A DNA stretch of 64,000 nt from Ptychodera flava (taxonomy: Eukaryota; Hemichordata; Enteropneusta; Ptychoderidae), in NCBI RefSeq assembly GCF_041260155.1, contig NC_091944.1, positions 11,969,272-12,033,271 on the forward strand. The letters run 5' to 3'. Every line of letters begins with the position of its first letter. Position 1 is the stretch's first letter. Positions 1 through 10,232 of this stretch are shown here, one piece after another. The notes beneath the pieces are model-generated. The model was not told the origin of the DNA, ran no database searches, and saw only the letters and a program-made list of their open reading frames with translations. Both the position numbers and the translations under genes were made by a program.

Positions 1-1963
1 CCGGGTACGAAAGTGGTACTGCCGTCCATCCGTAGTCCGGCACAGTCTTTGCCAACTTCGCGAGTGACCCAGACATCAACTGAGCACTGTCCATAAACTT
101 TATAGAAAAGAAACGTGTCACTGCCTCCCTCCCCCCTCCGGCGACAACAATTGAGGCGTGAAAAATAAATGTTTTCGTGAGACACATAATTCCACCATTG
201 CCCGTCTTAGCTATGATATTTGGCTCTGGTCTGGTGCCGCGTTCCCCTACCGGAACAGAAGGATCGATTTCATGTAACTTATTCAAAATACAAGAACCAT
301 CGTATCCCTTGAGGTTGTGAAAGTAGATTGGAATGGTTCTCGACAGGCGGCACTTTTCACAATAAAAAGTCGTAGGATCGTCACCACCCACTATTCGGTA
401 TCCGGCTTCATCTCCACATGCAATACAGACTGGATCGTTGTAATTAGATCTATCTTTAATCGGTTTTACTTTCCAATAATATGATTTCGAATAATACTCG
501 GCCCTTTTCTTCATATCTTTTAGAAATTCTGTAACACAGGAGAGACCCGTGAATGTTCTTTTACTATAAACTTTCGGCTTACTGTCCAGTCCCCATCGTT
601 CCACCATAACATACGAAATACAAATTGGAATGTGTCGGCCGCTGCCCCGCTCAATAATTGCTTCAGTATCTGCGTAGACGACGAAGGGACAGGGCACCGT
701 TTTCCGATGTCCTTCAAATTGACACACTTCCTTAGGAAAAACTGGCTGAGCCATGTCTGTTCCACAGCATACCTGATGTTTTTCTAATTCTTCTGTTGAC
801 GCAAATCCTTTTCCACAAACCGTACAAATACACTTCCGTCTGTGCCCATTCTTACGATTTTTATTAGAATTAAGAAGGCGATTTTCCGCAGTAATTGGTA
901 CGAAGTGGCACCTTCGGGACGCGTCTTCGCCGACTATTAGTAAAATCTTCGCTGTCTGCACCGTTCCGATACGGCCACTATAAAACACAGTTATGCCGGA
1001 CGGATCGGGATCATTCTCGTAGATCTGAAATACTTTAAGTCGGACGCCCGGATTTTGCTGCTCGAAGCGATCGAAAATAGTATCATCGGCGGGCGTGGGA
1101 AATGGAATGCCGTCCCAACAGTAGTCGGCAACAAATGGGGTGTACGTCTTCCAGCTCCTCCTTACCTGACCACATTTCTTTTTACAAAACGCGGGGTCGG
1201 CCAACTTTATACTTGCTACGACGGCATACTGAAAGCAGCGGCCGGCGCTGAGTAGAACCAGATCGCTCACACATTTCTTATTTTTTAACCATCCCGGAAG
1301 TTGGACTGCGCCAGCCCCAAGTAGAACTTCTACCAGTCTTACTTTAAAATAAAGTATCTCCTCGAGAACTAGGCCGGATCCCTCAACAGCTTCAGCTTTA
1401 TCAAACAATTTTTTGTAGTCTTTTACTAATTGTTCTTTCACAGCCAATTCCGCCCCTCCCTTCTCTTTTGTATACATACCCCCCCTCATAGTTAACATAG
1501 TATGTGCGAGTTTGCACACTTTGATCTTTTGGATTTTTGAATTTGACTTCCATTTCTGTATAAACACGGTACATCTTTCGTTCCGCTGCCATACCTTCGA
1601 TATCAATCTTGACGATGTCCTCGACTCGCTTGACTTCGGAGGAAAAATCTTTTTCTATAAATACACCTTGGAATGCCCTCCGTAAGCGACGTTTTTTTAT
1701 GCTGTAATGCACAGTAAGTCTCCTTGGAATAAACTGCGGCGGCGCCTCCCATTTCTTCACCAATTCTTCTCTAAGATCATTGAAATCTATCCTCGGTTTT
1801 TTACTGAAGGGATTTCTAGAGTAAAACCTTGACCTGAAGAATCTGTTAAATCGGCTCGAGTCATGGTATACAGGTAATTCTGAGTGTCTAGCCCTCTATT
1901 TAAATCGAGGTCAAGTATATCGGCCAATTGGCTTATCTTATATTCATTCACGACTGGCTCCAT
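1..1963 (-). pseudogene. Polinton protein-primed DNA polymerase B, N-terminal and exonuclease part (fossil)
   Basis: The reading runs leftward from an ATG near 1963 and leaves the window before the polymerase palm. Seen directly: an Exo I-type motif (VVYADTEA) near 655-690 and an Exo II-type motif (YFHNLKGYDG) near 295-340. Two cysteine-rich clusters lie between the N-terminus and the exonuclease: a CxxCGKGF finger-like motif near 790-830, and a pair of CxxC motifs near 350-430, directly before Exo II. The YFHNLKGYDG form is typical of protein-primed polymerases of Polintons and their viral relatives. The gene would copy the element using a terminal protein primer. It is not open throughout and is treated as a fossil. 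Its ATG lies about 50 bp downstream of the stop of the next minus-strand gene. Confidence 0.85.
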
Positions 1964-2013
1964 TGTACTGTCCTATATATAACATAGATAATTTTTTTCT
2001 TAAAAGAAAATAT

Positions 2014-2748
2014 TTATTCTAAATTATCAAAATCCACTATAATATTTTTGGCAGCATTTATTTGTTTATATATCTCGCCTAATCTTTCTAAGTCGACTAG
2101 TTCTTCCACATCTTGAATTTCTGGTTTATTAGGCGCAGCACAAAATAACCTCTCAACAGTGAAAGAAAGAGCACGTTTATTTAAGCGCGGTTTAAATGCT
2201 AAGAATTCTATCTTACTACCTTTCCGAATATTACGAGGTACAATAGCAGGATTTTCTCTGGCTGGCAATGGGCTCACTGCTTTAAAACCACAGTCGATTT
2301 CTTGAACCATATCAATACATGTAGTGAAATCGTGAGGTCCTCTTTTAAACCGAAATTTAAAATACTTTATCTGCGCCCCGCTCCCTCGCTTCTGATAAAC
2401 TTTAGATGGATTGTAAAATCCGATAGAATTCTTGGAGTGAGCGGCCAGGCTTGCAGCATAACTTTTAGCGGTGCTTGCATCAAAACTTTCACCTAAGGTA
2501 CGGAATACTATTAAATCAGTAAACTTTTGAAGACTCGGTAGCCAACGGACACACATTTCATCACATGTAGCAGGATCTTTAGAACCGTACTTAGGTCCGA
2601 TGTTGAAAACTACTTCTAGCTCACTGTCTACGTATATGAAAGGATCTACCAAAGATTCACCAAATATGAGTTTGCCGTCACTGATTTGAATATTGTTTTC
2701 TCCGGTTTCAAGTATTTTTATTGCATCTGAAATAGAAAGAATTGCCAT
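2014..2748 (-). CDS. uncharacterised 244-residue protein of the Polinton
   Basis: An open frame of 244 codons lies between the polymerase gene and the short P-loop frame and runs in the same direction as the polymerase. I do not recognise the family. It starts MAILSISDAIKILETG, is rich in charged and aromatic residues, has no obvious signal peptide or membrane span, and ends in an acidic tail (IIVDFDNLE). The middle contains a basic, aromatic stretch (KYFKFRFKRGPHDF) that could bind nucleic acid or pack against a capsid. Its position beside the polymerase would suit a replication accessory or terminal-protein role, but that is only a guess from context. Confidence 0.6.
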   Translation of the reverse strand: MAILSISDAIKILETGENNIQISDGKLIFGESLVDPFIYVDSELEVVFNIGPKYGSKDPATCDEMCVRWLPSLQKFTDLIVFRTLGESFDASTAKSYAASLAAHSKNSIGFYNPSKVYQKRGSGAQIKYFKFRFKRGPHDFTTCIDMVQEIDCGFKAVSPLPARENPAIVPRNIRKGSKIEFLAFKPRLNKRALSFTVERLFCAAPNKPEIQDVEELVDLERLGEIYKQINAAKNIIVDFDNLE

Positions 2749-2799
2749 TGTCTTATTGTAATATATCTTAATAAAAATAATTTTAAAAATTTTTTTCCT

Positions 2800-3036
2800 A
2801 TGATATATAGCACAAAAATGTCATACATATTCATAAATGGTCCAACTGGAAGTGGTAAGAGTTACGATGCAGTAAATTTGACGGCGTCTCACGTACCAGA
2901 ATTTGACACTACTTTTTCTAGCAACATTGCCGACTTTTATAATGGGTGTGTCGTTTCGATCAACGATTTTCAGAATCAGTTTATAGAACATACTCTTAGT
3001 TTACAATGTAAGGCTGTGAGGCTTTCAAGAAATTAA
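2800..3036 (+). CDS. short P-loop (Walker A) protein, possible Rep-type helicase fragment
   Basis: This 78-codon frame is on the opposite strand to its neighbours. It has a Walker A motif, NGPTGSGKS, within the first 25 residues. About 35 residues later comes a hydrophobic strand ending in NDF (VVSINDF), preceded by F..N.ADFYNG. The order and spacing resemble the start of superfamily 3 helicase domains of Rep proteins from circular single-stranded DNA viruses, where a Walker A is followed by a G-E-V-V-x-x-D-D-F Walker B. The helicase is incomplete and I treat it as a fossil. A generic P-loop ATPase remnant is the alternative. The divergent start is close to that of the 244-residue gene; about 50 bp of A+T-rich DNA between them could hold a shared promoter. 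Confidence 0.45.
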   Translation: MIYSTKMSYIFINGPTGSGKSYDAVNLTASHVPEFDTTFSSNIADFYNGCVVSINDFQNQFIEHTLSLQCKAVRLSRN

Positions 3037-3069
3037 GACTTTTTCCATGGTACTTATTGAATAACTTTC

Positions 3070-3117
3070 GTAAATACTTACGTTAGTACTTGCGTTAGTA
3101 CTTACGTTAGTACTTGA
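3070..3117. repeat. short tandem repeat, 14-bp unit ACGTTAGTACTT-type
   Basis: About three to four copies of a unit like TACTTACGTTAG lie between the converging P-loop frame and the integrase gene, inside the Polinton. The core is nearly palindromic. It fills the gap between two gene ends. Confidence 0.7.
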
Positions 3118-3136
3118 CAAGTACCAGCACAGGTAC

Positions 3137-4257
3137 TTATGAAGTTCTAATAACATTTTCCTCTGGCTCCCAACTATTGAAACTTTCTGGATAACCTTTC
3201 CATTTTATCAGATAATATTTCTTTCCTCTAATTTTTTTCGTCTTCAAAATTTGTTCTACTCTGTACACCTCGTCGGCACGTTCCGAAAGGGCGCTCTGAA
3301 GTTCATCAGAGTAGAAAGTGCCAAGTATTTCCTCTCCATTCAGATCTTTTATTTTGTAGACTGGCGGAGTACCCAGTCAAGCTGTTTACACAACTTTTGA
3401 AACTACGAAAATCTCCTCAGTCCAATTTGGTAAATATCCTTTCTTGAAAGTGGTCTTGTATTTTGTAATTCGAACCCGTTCTCCCGGCTTGAATTCAGGG
3501 TTAGCTCCCCCCGCGGCTGCCAACTCAGGACCGTAAAGTGTATAAAATGCCTGCCAATCATTGTCCTCTGTTACGTCGACGGGTTTCATTTTGATACTTC
3601 CATGAACGGTGTTATTGTAATTCTCGAGAAGTTGTGGTAGAATGGGGAGCCAGGAACGTGTCTGTTTATATGTAAAGTATTTCCACATCATCGTCTTGAG
3701 GGTCCGATTAAAACGTTCAACGACGCTAGCTTTTTTGTCACTGTAGGTGTGAAACCAGTGAATTCCCGCCTCCTCCAACCACCCCTGCATTTTTCGGTTA
3801 GTAAATTCCAGCCCCTCATCTGTCTGAAGTTTGTCAGGTTGCCTCCCGGATTTCTTAATTATGTCTTGTAGTGCCTGCAACGTATCATCAGCCGTTTTTG
3901 ACTGTATCGGCCTGGCCCATGCATATTTGCTGAGCACATCGATTACTGTTAGCATGTATCGAATGTTACGATTCTCTTTTGCGAATGGTGAAGGGAATTC
4001 CACGAGATCAGCTGCCAAAACTCGTCCACCGATGTTACGAAAATGCGCCGGCCCCTTCCGAACCCGCCACGAGTACGAGGTACCAGTTTATGTAGATTAT
4101 AAGTTAGCTGAGTTTTTAACCACTCCTGCACCTCTTTCTTAGTAACGGACAGGAGTCCACTGGCGCGTGCTGCGTCATATAATTTTTGTACACCTCCAAA
4201 CCCAGTTTTCGGGTTGTAATATAATTCTCTAAGAGTACCTTCCGTAGAGCCTTCCAT
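3137..4257 (-). pseudogene. Polinton integrase (RVE core) with C-terminal chromodomain (fossil)
   Basis: The catalytic DDE triad is visible in its usual contexts: AADLVEF, then QTDEGLEF, then VVERFNRTLK about 35 residues later. The N-terminal part near 4,080-4,257 has the helical region that precedes the core (LRELYYNPKTGFGGVQKLY). After the core comes an SH3-like segment (KPGERVRITKYKTTFKKGY), and near 3,140-3,260 a chromodomain with the signature YYLIKWKGYP followed by NSWEPEENV. Chromodomain-tailed integrases are typical of Polintons and chromoviruses, where the tail guides insertion to chromatin. The gene has about two interruptions and is treated as a fossil. Confidence 0.88.
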
Positions 4258-4259
4258 GA

Positions 4260-4873
4260 TTAGCTATATTGAACGAAAAATTGAATGTCGTACGGATGCC
4301 GTAAATGAAATACTAGTTTACTGAATGGTGTATTTTTTAATTGCTTGATTAGGTCCGTGACCTCCCGTTCTGACACCTCCATTCCATATTCTTTTATAAT
4401 AGTCTTGTTGTCTGTCTTGCTCGATGTGTAAAAAGTACTAACATCTGTATGTTTTCCCTAAATGGTTTACTAATACTAGTATATTGTTGGGTCACAACCC
4501 AGACAGATAATCCGTCGTGTCTTGCGCTGAAACCAAGTTTGACTAAAACGTGGCTGCGCTTCTTCATATCTTTGGATGAGGCGCAGTCGTCGAGGATTAT
4601 TAGAGTGTTAGTGCCGGCCCATTCGTCCCGCACGAAGGCTAGTGTATCATCCACAGCATCGAGTCCGACCGGAAACACAAATACGTTGTCATCGGTGAAG
4701 ATGAATCTTTTATTATACGTTTTATTGTTCATGAATGTCAGACATATGAAAATTATATATTCAAATTTTCCTAGGTACGGACCGGTGAGGAGACCCATCA
4801 CATATTCCGTCTTGCCAGAATTTGTTGGCCCAGTTACAATCATGTTGAATGGCGGGGTCGCGTACATTGACAT
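4260..4873 (-). pseudogene. Polinton FtsK/HerA-type packaging ATPase (fossil)
   Basis: The protein starts MSMYATPPFNMIVTGPTNSG and carries Walker A (GPTNSGKT, about residues 15-22) and Walker B (TLIILDDC, about residues 90-97). A downstream WVVTQQY segment fits the sensor/Q motif of the HerA/FtsK branch. This small ATPase is the A32-like genome-packaging motor conserved in Polintons and related viruses. It ends just before the integrase gene starts, with essentially no gap, and follows a small membrane-type frame. The last part is not in the same open frame, so the gene is listed as broken. Confidence 0.85.
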
Positions 4874-4878
4874 CGGAT

Positions 4879-5091
4879 CTATATACTGTACATAAATGTA
4901 ATGAATATTGCTAAAGATAACAAACCAATTTTGCCATATTCGTGAATAGGGTCTGCGCAGGTCACGGCTGCTGCCTTCCGTTCCCGTTCCGAAGGCGATA
5001 GGGGAATCCGACTTGTGTCATTGTTAGGTGACGACCCTCCGGGATGCGTTAGCTCGTCCTGCCACTTCACGGGATCCTCCCCCCCTTCCAT
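4879..5091 (-). CDS. small protein with C-terminal hydrophobic segment
   Basis: This 70-codon frame lies between the 389-residue gene and the ATPase gene. The first two thirds is hydrophilic and rich in Pro, Ser and Glu. The C-terminus is a hydrophobic helix (IGLLSLAIFITFMYSI) long enough for a membrane span or a virion-internal peptide. Its start overlaps the end of the upstream gene by about 25 bp, a common arrangement in compact viral gene blocks. I do not recognise the family. Confidence 0.45.
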   Translation of the reverse strand: MEGGEDPVKWQDELTHPGGSSPNNDTSRIPLSPSERERKAAAVTCADPIHEYGKIGLLSLAIFITFMYSI

Positions 5092-6236
5092 CTCGTGTAC
5101 AGCACTTTCTGGAACTTCCGTGCGTATTGCAATTCATTATTATAACCTGAGATCGCCGGGCCCGAAAGAATGACCATCTCAGACGGTAAGAGAAGTAAAT
5201 TGGGCGAAACTGCCATATCAAGTTTGACACCAGTATTCATTATTGTGTCTTGATATCGTCTATAACTAATTACTTTGTTGGTATTGCGAATTTCATCTTC
5301 GAGGAGAACGCCGAATTCTTTTCGGACTTGCTCTGCACTGACAGTATCGCCCACAATGGTACTGCGAATATTTGCTTGTGCACCGAGTATGCAATATACG
5401 TAGGCTTCAAGGCTTTCATTGAGGCGGGCGAGACCGGCCTTTGTTAGTCCGGAGTCTCCCTTCAGAGGAATAAAACTATTATATTGTCCCTCTGATCCAT
5501 CATTTCGGAAGAAATAATAGTGTGGTCGGTCTTTGTCGGGCAGTACATGTTTTTTCTTTCCAAAAATTGTATGTGTGTAATAAACGCCTCCGTCGGCGGA
5601 GAGGAAAAAGTCGTGACCATTGTATATTGCTTTTGGCTGACGAACTGGCCCACGATTAGTATAATATTCATAACCATAACCAAGACCTGAGTTTTGACCT
5701 TTTCGATAACGAAAGTCGGACTTTGTTGGGCTTATATTTCCAAATTCTGTACATAGAAGTTCATATTGGACGAGATTGTACGGATTGTCGCCCGCTTTGA
5801 AGGTGGGGGTATCGTCTGGAAGTGCAACGTCCATTTCATGAAGGATCCTACGTATTGTAAAATATACATGGAAACGGCAGAATGATCGTATTTGGGGCGG
5901 AAATTTTCCTTCGGAACCGAAGAGATGGGCGAATGATATACCACAACCAGTCGTGCTGCACCATACGGCGAAATTTAATTGCTGGTCCCAGTATTTCATG
6001 TGTGGGCCGCCCAGCCAGACATTACTTTCTTTAGCTGATTGATGAGTGATTACATTATCTTTAAATATATCCCGTGGATGAAAAGTAAATTTATCTGTCG
6101 GCGTTACATATATTTCTAAGTCCATGAGAATAGGTTTTACTCCCCCGTTCGGTTTGGAAGGAATATCAGCATGCTGTACTGTTGGTGCGCTCGTCTTATT
6201 CAATTGAAAAGCAACTGGGAATGCGTCTGTACTCAT
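5067..6236 (-). CDS. 389-residue candidate structural protein of the Polinton
   Basis: A long open frame begins MSTDAFPVAFQLNK and lies upstream of the small membrane-type frame and the ATPase, the usual position of virion genes. Visible features include WDQQLNFAVWCSTTGCGISF (about residues 85-104), RSFCRFHVYFTIRRIL, a glycine and tyrosine-rich middle (GLGYGYEYYTNRGP), and LEAYVYCILGAQANIRSTI near residue 280. From memory, similar proteins occur in polymerase-bearing elements of cnidarians and other invertebrates, but I cannot name the family and I do not see an obvious double jelly-roll signature. A capsid or penton-like role is plausible from context. The frame is uninterrupted. Confidence 0.6.
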   Translation of the reverse strand: MSTDAFPVAFQLNKTSAPTVQHADIPSKPNGGVKPILMDLEIYVTPTDKFTFHPRDIFKDNVITHQSAKESNVWLGGPHMKYWDQQLNFAVWCSTTGCGISFAHLFGSEGKFPPQIRSFCRFHVYFTIRRILHEMDVALPDDTPTFKAGDNPYNLVQYELLCTEFGNISPTKSDFRYRKGQNSGLGYGYEYYTNRGPVRQPKAIYNGHDFFLSADGGVYYTHTIFGKKKHVLPDKDRPHYYFFRNDGSEGQYNSFIPLKGDSGLTKAGLARLNESLEAYVYCILGAQANIRSTIVGDTVSAEQVRKEFGVLLEDEIRNTNKVISYRRYQDTIMNTGVKLDMAVSPNLLLLPSEMVILSGPAISGYNNELQYARKFQKVLYTRWKGGRIP

Positions 6237-6404
6237 TATTCGTGTTTCTATATACAGATAGATTTAAATGGAGGAGAATTTTCCATACTTCGGAATCCCT
6301 ACGGAACGGTACTAACATTCCAGACTATGTTAATACTTTATTTCGGATACAGGTTTAAACGAATTTTTTATTTTTTACTAAGAATAGATAACATACTGCA
6401 AACA
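6237..6404. promoter_or_regulatory. divergent promoter region of the Polinton
   Basis: About 170 bp of A+T-rich DNA separates the minus-strand gene starting at 6236 from the plus-strand gene starting at 6405. Both gene blocks read away from it, so it should contain promoters for both. No motif was recognised with confidence. Confidence 0.4.
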
Positions 6405-6749
6405 ATGGAGAATTTAATAAAGTCATCGGCAGCGGCAAATACGACAGAGGCACTACCAACCGCAGGGTCGGACGCTCGATCCATAATAGACACGAAACGT
6501 GAAAAGGTACTCTGTGTCATTGCAAGTGGTCAAAGTAAGTTATTTTTTGGTAAGGAGTTTACAGTTAGAGAAGTGGAAACGTGGAAAGATGAATTCATAA
6601 CACGAGCCTTCAAAATGTATGAAGCGAAATACAGTTCTCTTATAAGTGATACCATCACTCAAAGTTTCATAGATCTAGGAGCCCGCGCAATAAGTCAGGT
6701 AGTTCCAATCGATGATCGAGATAACTATGCCACTGATCTTAAACAGTGA
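6405..6749 (+). CDS. uncharacterised 114-residue protein of the Polinton
   Basis: This is the first gene of the plus-strand block. It starts MENLIKSSAAANTTEALPTA, a low-complexity Ala/Thr leader. A predicted alpha/beta region follows (IDTKREKVLCVIASGQ, KLFFGKEFTVREVETWKDEF) and then an amphipathic helix near ITQSFIDLGARAISQV. The downstream frame beginning near 6,727 overlaps its end and encodes a short hydrophobic segment (YTWGPVIALVSTGLITG) that may be a separate small membrane protein. No family was recognised. Confidence 0.5.
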   Translation: MENLIKSSAAANTTEALPTAGSDARSIIDTKREKVLCVIASGQSKLFFGKEFTVREVETWKDEFITRAFKMYEAKYSSLISDTITQSFIDLGARAISQVVPIDDRDNYATDLKQ

Positions 6750-6877
6750 AATAAAACGATTATCAGGACGGATAGCCTACACGTGGGGGCCCGTAATTGC
6801 TCTAGTTTCCACCGGTTTAATTACGGGTAAACATTTAGATTTAAAAAAAATCGGGCTTAATATAATACCCGAAATAA

Positions 6878-7279
6878 ATGGATTCAACTTGGCAAGCACC
6901 GACTCAGCAAACGACTCCGTTAGGGGCCCCGCCAACGACTCTACCACCGACACCGACTACGCCACAGTGCAACATAGAGAAAATTACGTTACCGACGAAG
7001 CATCCAGGGAGAGTTGCTGCAGGGAAGCGACTTGCGGAATGGAACAGGCAAAACAAGAAGATGAAGCGGGAAGCAATGATTAATGCGTTCCGAGGGGATA
7101 GCGATGCGGTAGAGGCAAACTGTATAGGTCTACCACCACCACCTACAACGAAAGAACAATGTGATAGCTGGTATAATAAATGTTATCTTGTTTTAGGAAT
7201 TGTGGGAGTTTCATTGACTGCATTAGGACTATATTGGGGGCTTGCTCGTCATACCCCCTGTCCCGTTCGGCCTCCCTAG
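6878..7279 (+). CDS. 133-residue Pro/Thr-rich protein with C-terminal membrane span
   Basis: The N-terminus is rich in Pro, Thr and Gln. A basic block follows (KHPGRVAAGKRLAEWNRQNK, about residues 42-61). From memory it resembles the K-x-P-x-R-V-A-A-G-K-x-L-A-E-x-N-R motif of small proteins in Polinton-like elements of other invertebrates. After a second Pro-rich linker comes a hydrophobic helix (LVLGIVGVSLTALGLYWGLA, about residues 105-124). The layout suggests a membrane-anchored or virion-associated protein. Just beyond the stop is a G+C-rich stretch that can fold into a hairpin (AACCCCT with AGGGGTT, near 7,310-7,345). Confidence 0.5.
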   Translation: MDSTWQAPTQQTTPLGAPPTTLPPTPTTPQCNIEKITLPTKHPGRVAAGKRLAEWNRQNKKMKREAMINAFRGDSDAVEANCIGLPPPPTTKEQCDSWYNKCYLVLGIVGVSLTALGLYWGLARHTPCPVRPP

Positions 7280-7449
7280 AAAGCGAAAAAAACAGAGCCC
7301 ATAGCGGCTCCCTCCAGAACCCCTACCGGAACCGTTCCGAAAGGGGTTCCGGGGGGAGGGGAACCCAGCTCCTCTACATTGTATGAGATGGATTAACTCC
7401 CCCATATTTTTTATTTTTATTTTTCTATTTTATATGCGTGTCAGCAATC

Positions 7450-7757
7450 ATGGATACTAAAACAGTTGTAAACACAATGTACGATGGTATTGTAATCGCT
7501 GGACTTACGATGGGATATCTAATGATCTCTATACTAAAACAGTTGTAAACACAATGTACGATGGTATTGTAATCGCTGGACTTACGATGGGATATCTAAT
7601 GATCTCCAGCAAATTTCTAAAAATAGAGGTGGGCGATCCAAGTCGTCCAAATTTAACTCGATTGGCAAAATTAGGCGGTGCGACTGCTGCCGCGGTTGCA
7701 ACCAAAGATCTTCTTGAACAGAAAAATATTATTCCTGCAGAACCTTATACTTTGTAA
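7450..7757 (+). pseudogene. small hydrophobic Polinton protein (fossil)
   Basis: The recognisable protein has a hydrophobic helix (GIVIAGLTMGYLMIS), a short basic linker and a second Ala-rich hydrophobic stretch (LGGATAAAVATKDLL). From memory, similar short proteins of about 70-80 residues with an AGLTMGY core occur in Polinton-like elements of cnidarians and hemichordates, beside the basic AAGKRLAEWNR protein, as here. It may be a virion membrane or internal capsid peptide. It is not intact and is treated as a fossil. Confidence 0.45.
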
Positions 7758-7839
7758 TGGACACCTTCGGAATGGAGAGTCGAATAATAATATTCATCGA
7801 ACACTTATACTTAGTAATATATACATACAACGTACAACG

Positions 7840-8564
7840 ATGATCATTTGGATTGAAAGCAAAACAGGCAAACCGGTTACTGTTAATTTTGACCCTTGCA
7901 TTGACATGACACAGTTTACGAAGATAAGACTTTTACAGTGTTCACTCTTTAATTCATGGTATAACATATCGAGAACAAATACTATAAAAAATATCAAGAA
8001 AATGGGCAACCGAAGAAGACTAAATCAATACGTCCAGGTAACTACAATATTGATACACTCAATAAAGAAATTGGGTTGCAGCCGAAAATCAAATTTGAAA
8101 AACATCTGCCGACAAACCGCGTTCTTCTAACTTTGGCTAAAGATGTTAAAGTATTTTTTAATGCTACAGGTAACTTCGCTAACCTCGTCGGTTTTTCAGA
8201 TAGAGGAGATGACAATCCCGTGGAAAAAAGTACTATGAGTTCGAAGACAACAGATTTCTTAACAGTTACTAAATACATAGTTCATTCAGATGTCGTTGAT
8301 GTTACTGGAAATTATGTTTCATTTGGCTCTGGCGAATACATACAGGGGAAAGTATTGGACTGTTTACAAATACTTCCCATCCGGGATACAAAACAAATAA
8401 GTGAAAAGGTCACCTATGATTTTAAAAACGGGGGCGCACTTTCCATGCCATTGAGAAAAGGTTCAGACCATATGAGTTCAATGCATATTTGGATAACAGA
8501 TCAGGATGGAAAAATGATCAATTTCAATAACTGGCCAACTAGCTTTTGTATTGAATTATTGTAG
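7840..8564 (+). pseudogene. Polinton structural-type protein with IESKTGKPVTVNFDP start (fossil)
   Basis: The N-terminus MIIWIESKTGKPVTVNFDPC and the following KIRLLQCSLFNSWYNIS are characteristic. From memory, this kind of protein in invertebrate Polinton-like elements starts with a beta-strand, then ESKTGK, then F(S/N)xWYNIS, and ends with TDQDG.xxxFN; here the end is WITDQDGKMINFNNW. The strand-rich pattern suggests a jelly-roll or fibre-like virion protein, but no functional assignment is firm. It lies directly before a minus-strand gene that starts at its end. It is broken, with about two interruptions. Confidence 0.5.
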
Positions 8565-8987
8565 TTAACGCAACATAAACCATCCCACGACCAATCCTCC
8601 AGCAATATAAATCATTTCATATTTCTTTTGCTCAGGACTGGGCTGGTAATAATCTGAGAATTGCGCTAACGCTTGCGCTGGCCTTGACGTAGAGTTGGCC
8701 ACCGCTTCTGCTTCTTCCAGGATTTCTGCATCTGTATCTCTTAACTCAGCCGCAGCATGCGCGTCCTTTGCCCGATTTTCTCTTTCCCAGTCAGCCTGGA
8801 GTAATCTTTTTTCTGACCAGACGTTGCGATCATGTTCAAATTTTTCTAATGCTTTATCATGTCAGACCCTCTCTTCAATAAGAGCGTCATCATTACCGCT
8901 AAGCTTTTGTCCGATAATATTTCCTCCTGTGAATGCCATTGCATTTAATACAGCACCGAGAACTGTCATTCCTATAGCTGAAGCCAT
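8565..8987 (-). pseudogene. Polinton protein with hydrophobic N- and C-termini (fossil)
   Basis: Reading minus, the start is MASAIGMTVLGAVLNAMAFT, an Ala/Gly-rich hydrophobic segment with GGNIIGQKLSG after it. A long charged helical middle follows (rich in Glu, Arg, Asp and Ala), and the C-terminal hydrophobic segment is IYIAGGLVVGWFMLR. From memory, proteins with an MASAI...NAxAFTGGN start occur in related invertebrate elements. It is tail-to-tail with the 7,840-8,564 gene and head-to-head with the gene at 9,051. It has about one interruption. Confidence 0.5.
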
Positions 8988-9050
8988 GATTGTGTATTGT
9001 ATATTACAAGGTATTATTTATTTTTCACTGTATATAGGTCCCTACGGTGT

Positions 9051-10102
9051 ATGTCTGGTCCAAGTAACTTCGGTCAAGGTACAATTCACGTACAAAATCT
9101 TGAGCTTGAAGATCTGAGTGATGTTAAAGTTAACAATAATACTAAGATAGCAGGTAATCATAATAAGGATTACGTCCTTTGTTATAAGGACCGCGAGAAA
9201 CAATTCGTGTTATCACCAGCGACAGCACAGAAACACGAACATGCTGTAGAATTTTCCGAACTTAAAGACATTGATGAGTCCATAATAGACGCTACAAAGG
9301 CTTCAAATGATCCTACTCCTTTTGCTCTGACGTGGGATGGGGATAGTCAGAAATTCATGCCTTATAATGTACCGCGTAACATCTTAGATATATTGGATAG
9401 TGAAATTGTAGGTGGAGTTGATGAACTGCCTGGGACTCCGAATGTGATTTATTTTGATAGCAATGTAAACAAATATAAATTGTCCGATTTTCGCCTTTAT
9501 CTTAAGCCTAATAACCCCCACATTACACTACTCGGTATACCGGTTCACCTTAAAATTAGTCCTCTTAATACAATAATGAAGGCAGATAATACACTGCGAA
9601 GGTGGATAAACGAGGGGGAGAATTATTGTTCATATACAGCTAGCAGGGTTCCAGTAAGATTATTTTGGGACACCACTTTAAAGAAACTGGGTCTGAAAAG
9701 TGTGGGGGAGGAGACAGCTGAATTAAATTTACAGACAGTCAATCAACAGATGACTGATAATATGAAAATAATTGAGCATGGTACAGTTGTTATCAAATGT
9801 ATAAAATTAGGTACAGGAGACGAGTTTGATGATTTAGTGGAAATATTGCTTTAAAAACAGATTCAAGAACGAGTTGCACTATTTTCATAACTATTGATAA
9901 AGATCGAAAAGATTTAGATATTTTTACTCATACTCAGGAAGAAAGTAGTTCCAACAACATTTCATTTGTTAAAAAAGATACAACTACTTACACTTTAGAT
10001 ATCAGTACCATTTATCTAAAACGTCTCATATTGTTTGAAGTAATGGTCTTCCGGCATATTTTAAGTTCAGAGGAAAATTCTAAAATTTTATCTATCGTGT
10101 GA
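9051..10102 (+). pseudogene. last structural-type gene of the Polinton (fossil)
   Basis: The protein starts MSGPSNFGQGTIHVQNLELE, a glycine-rich leader followed by a strand-rich body. Recognisable pieces are DYVLCYKDREKQFVLSP, NVIYFDSNVNKYKLSDFRLY and VRLFWDTTLKKLGLKSVGEE. I know no family for it. The alternating hydrophobic pattern, length and position after the other virion-type genes suggest a capsid, spike or fibre component. Coding-like sequence of the same character continues to about 10,102, where the gene block ends. The divergent start faces the minus-strand gene at 8,987. Confidence 0.45.
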
Positions 10103-10232
10103 ACAAGTTCGTACCGATAGGAACGAGAGTCGTTCAGACCTCAGTTATGCAGTCACATCAGCTAGACTCCGTCGACCGGCCGGCCGGACTGACAACATGA
10201 GGTAAAAGCTTCTTTATATAGACTGCGCATGG

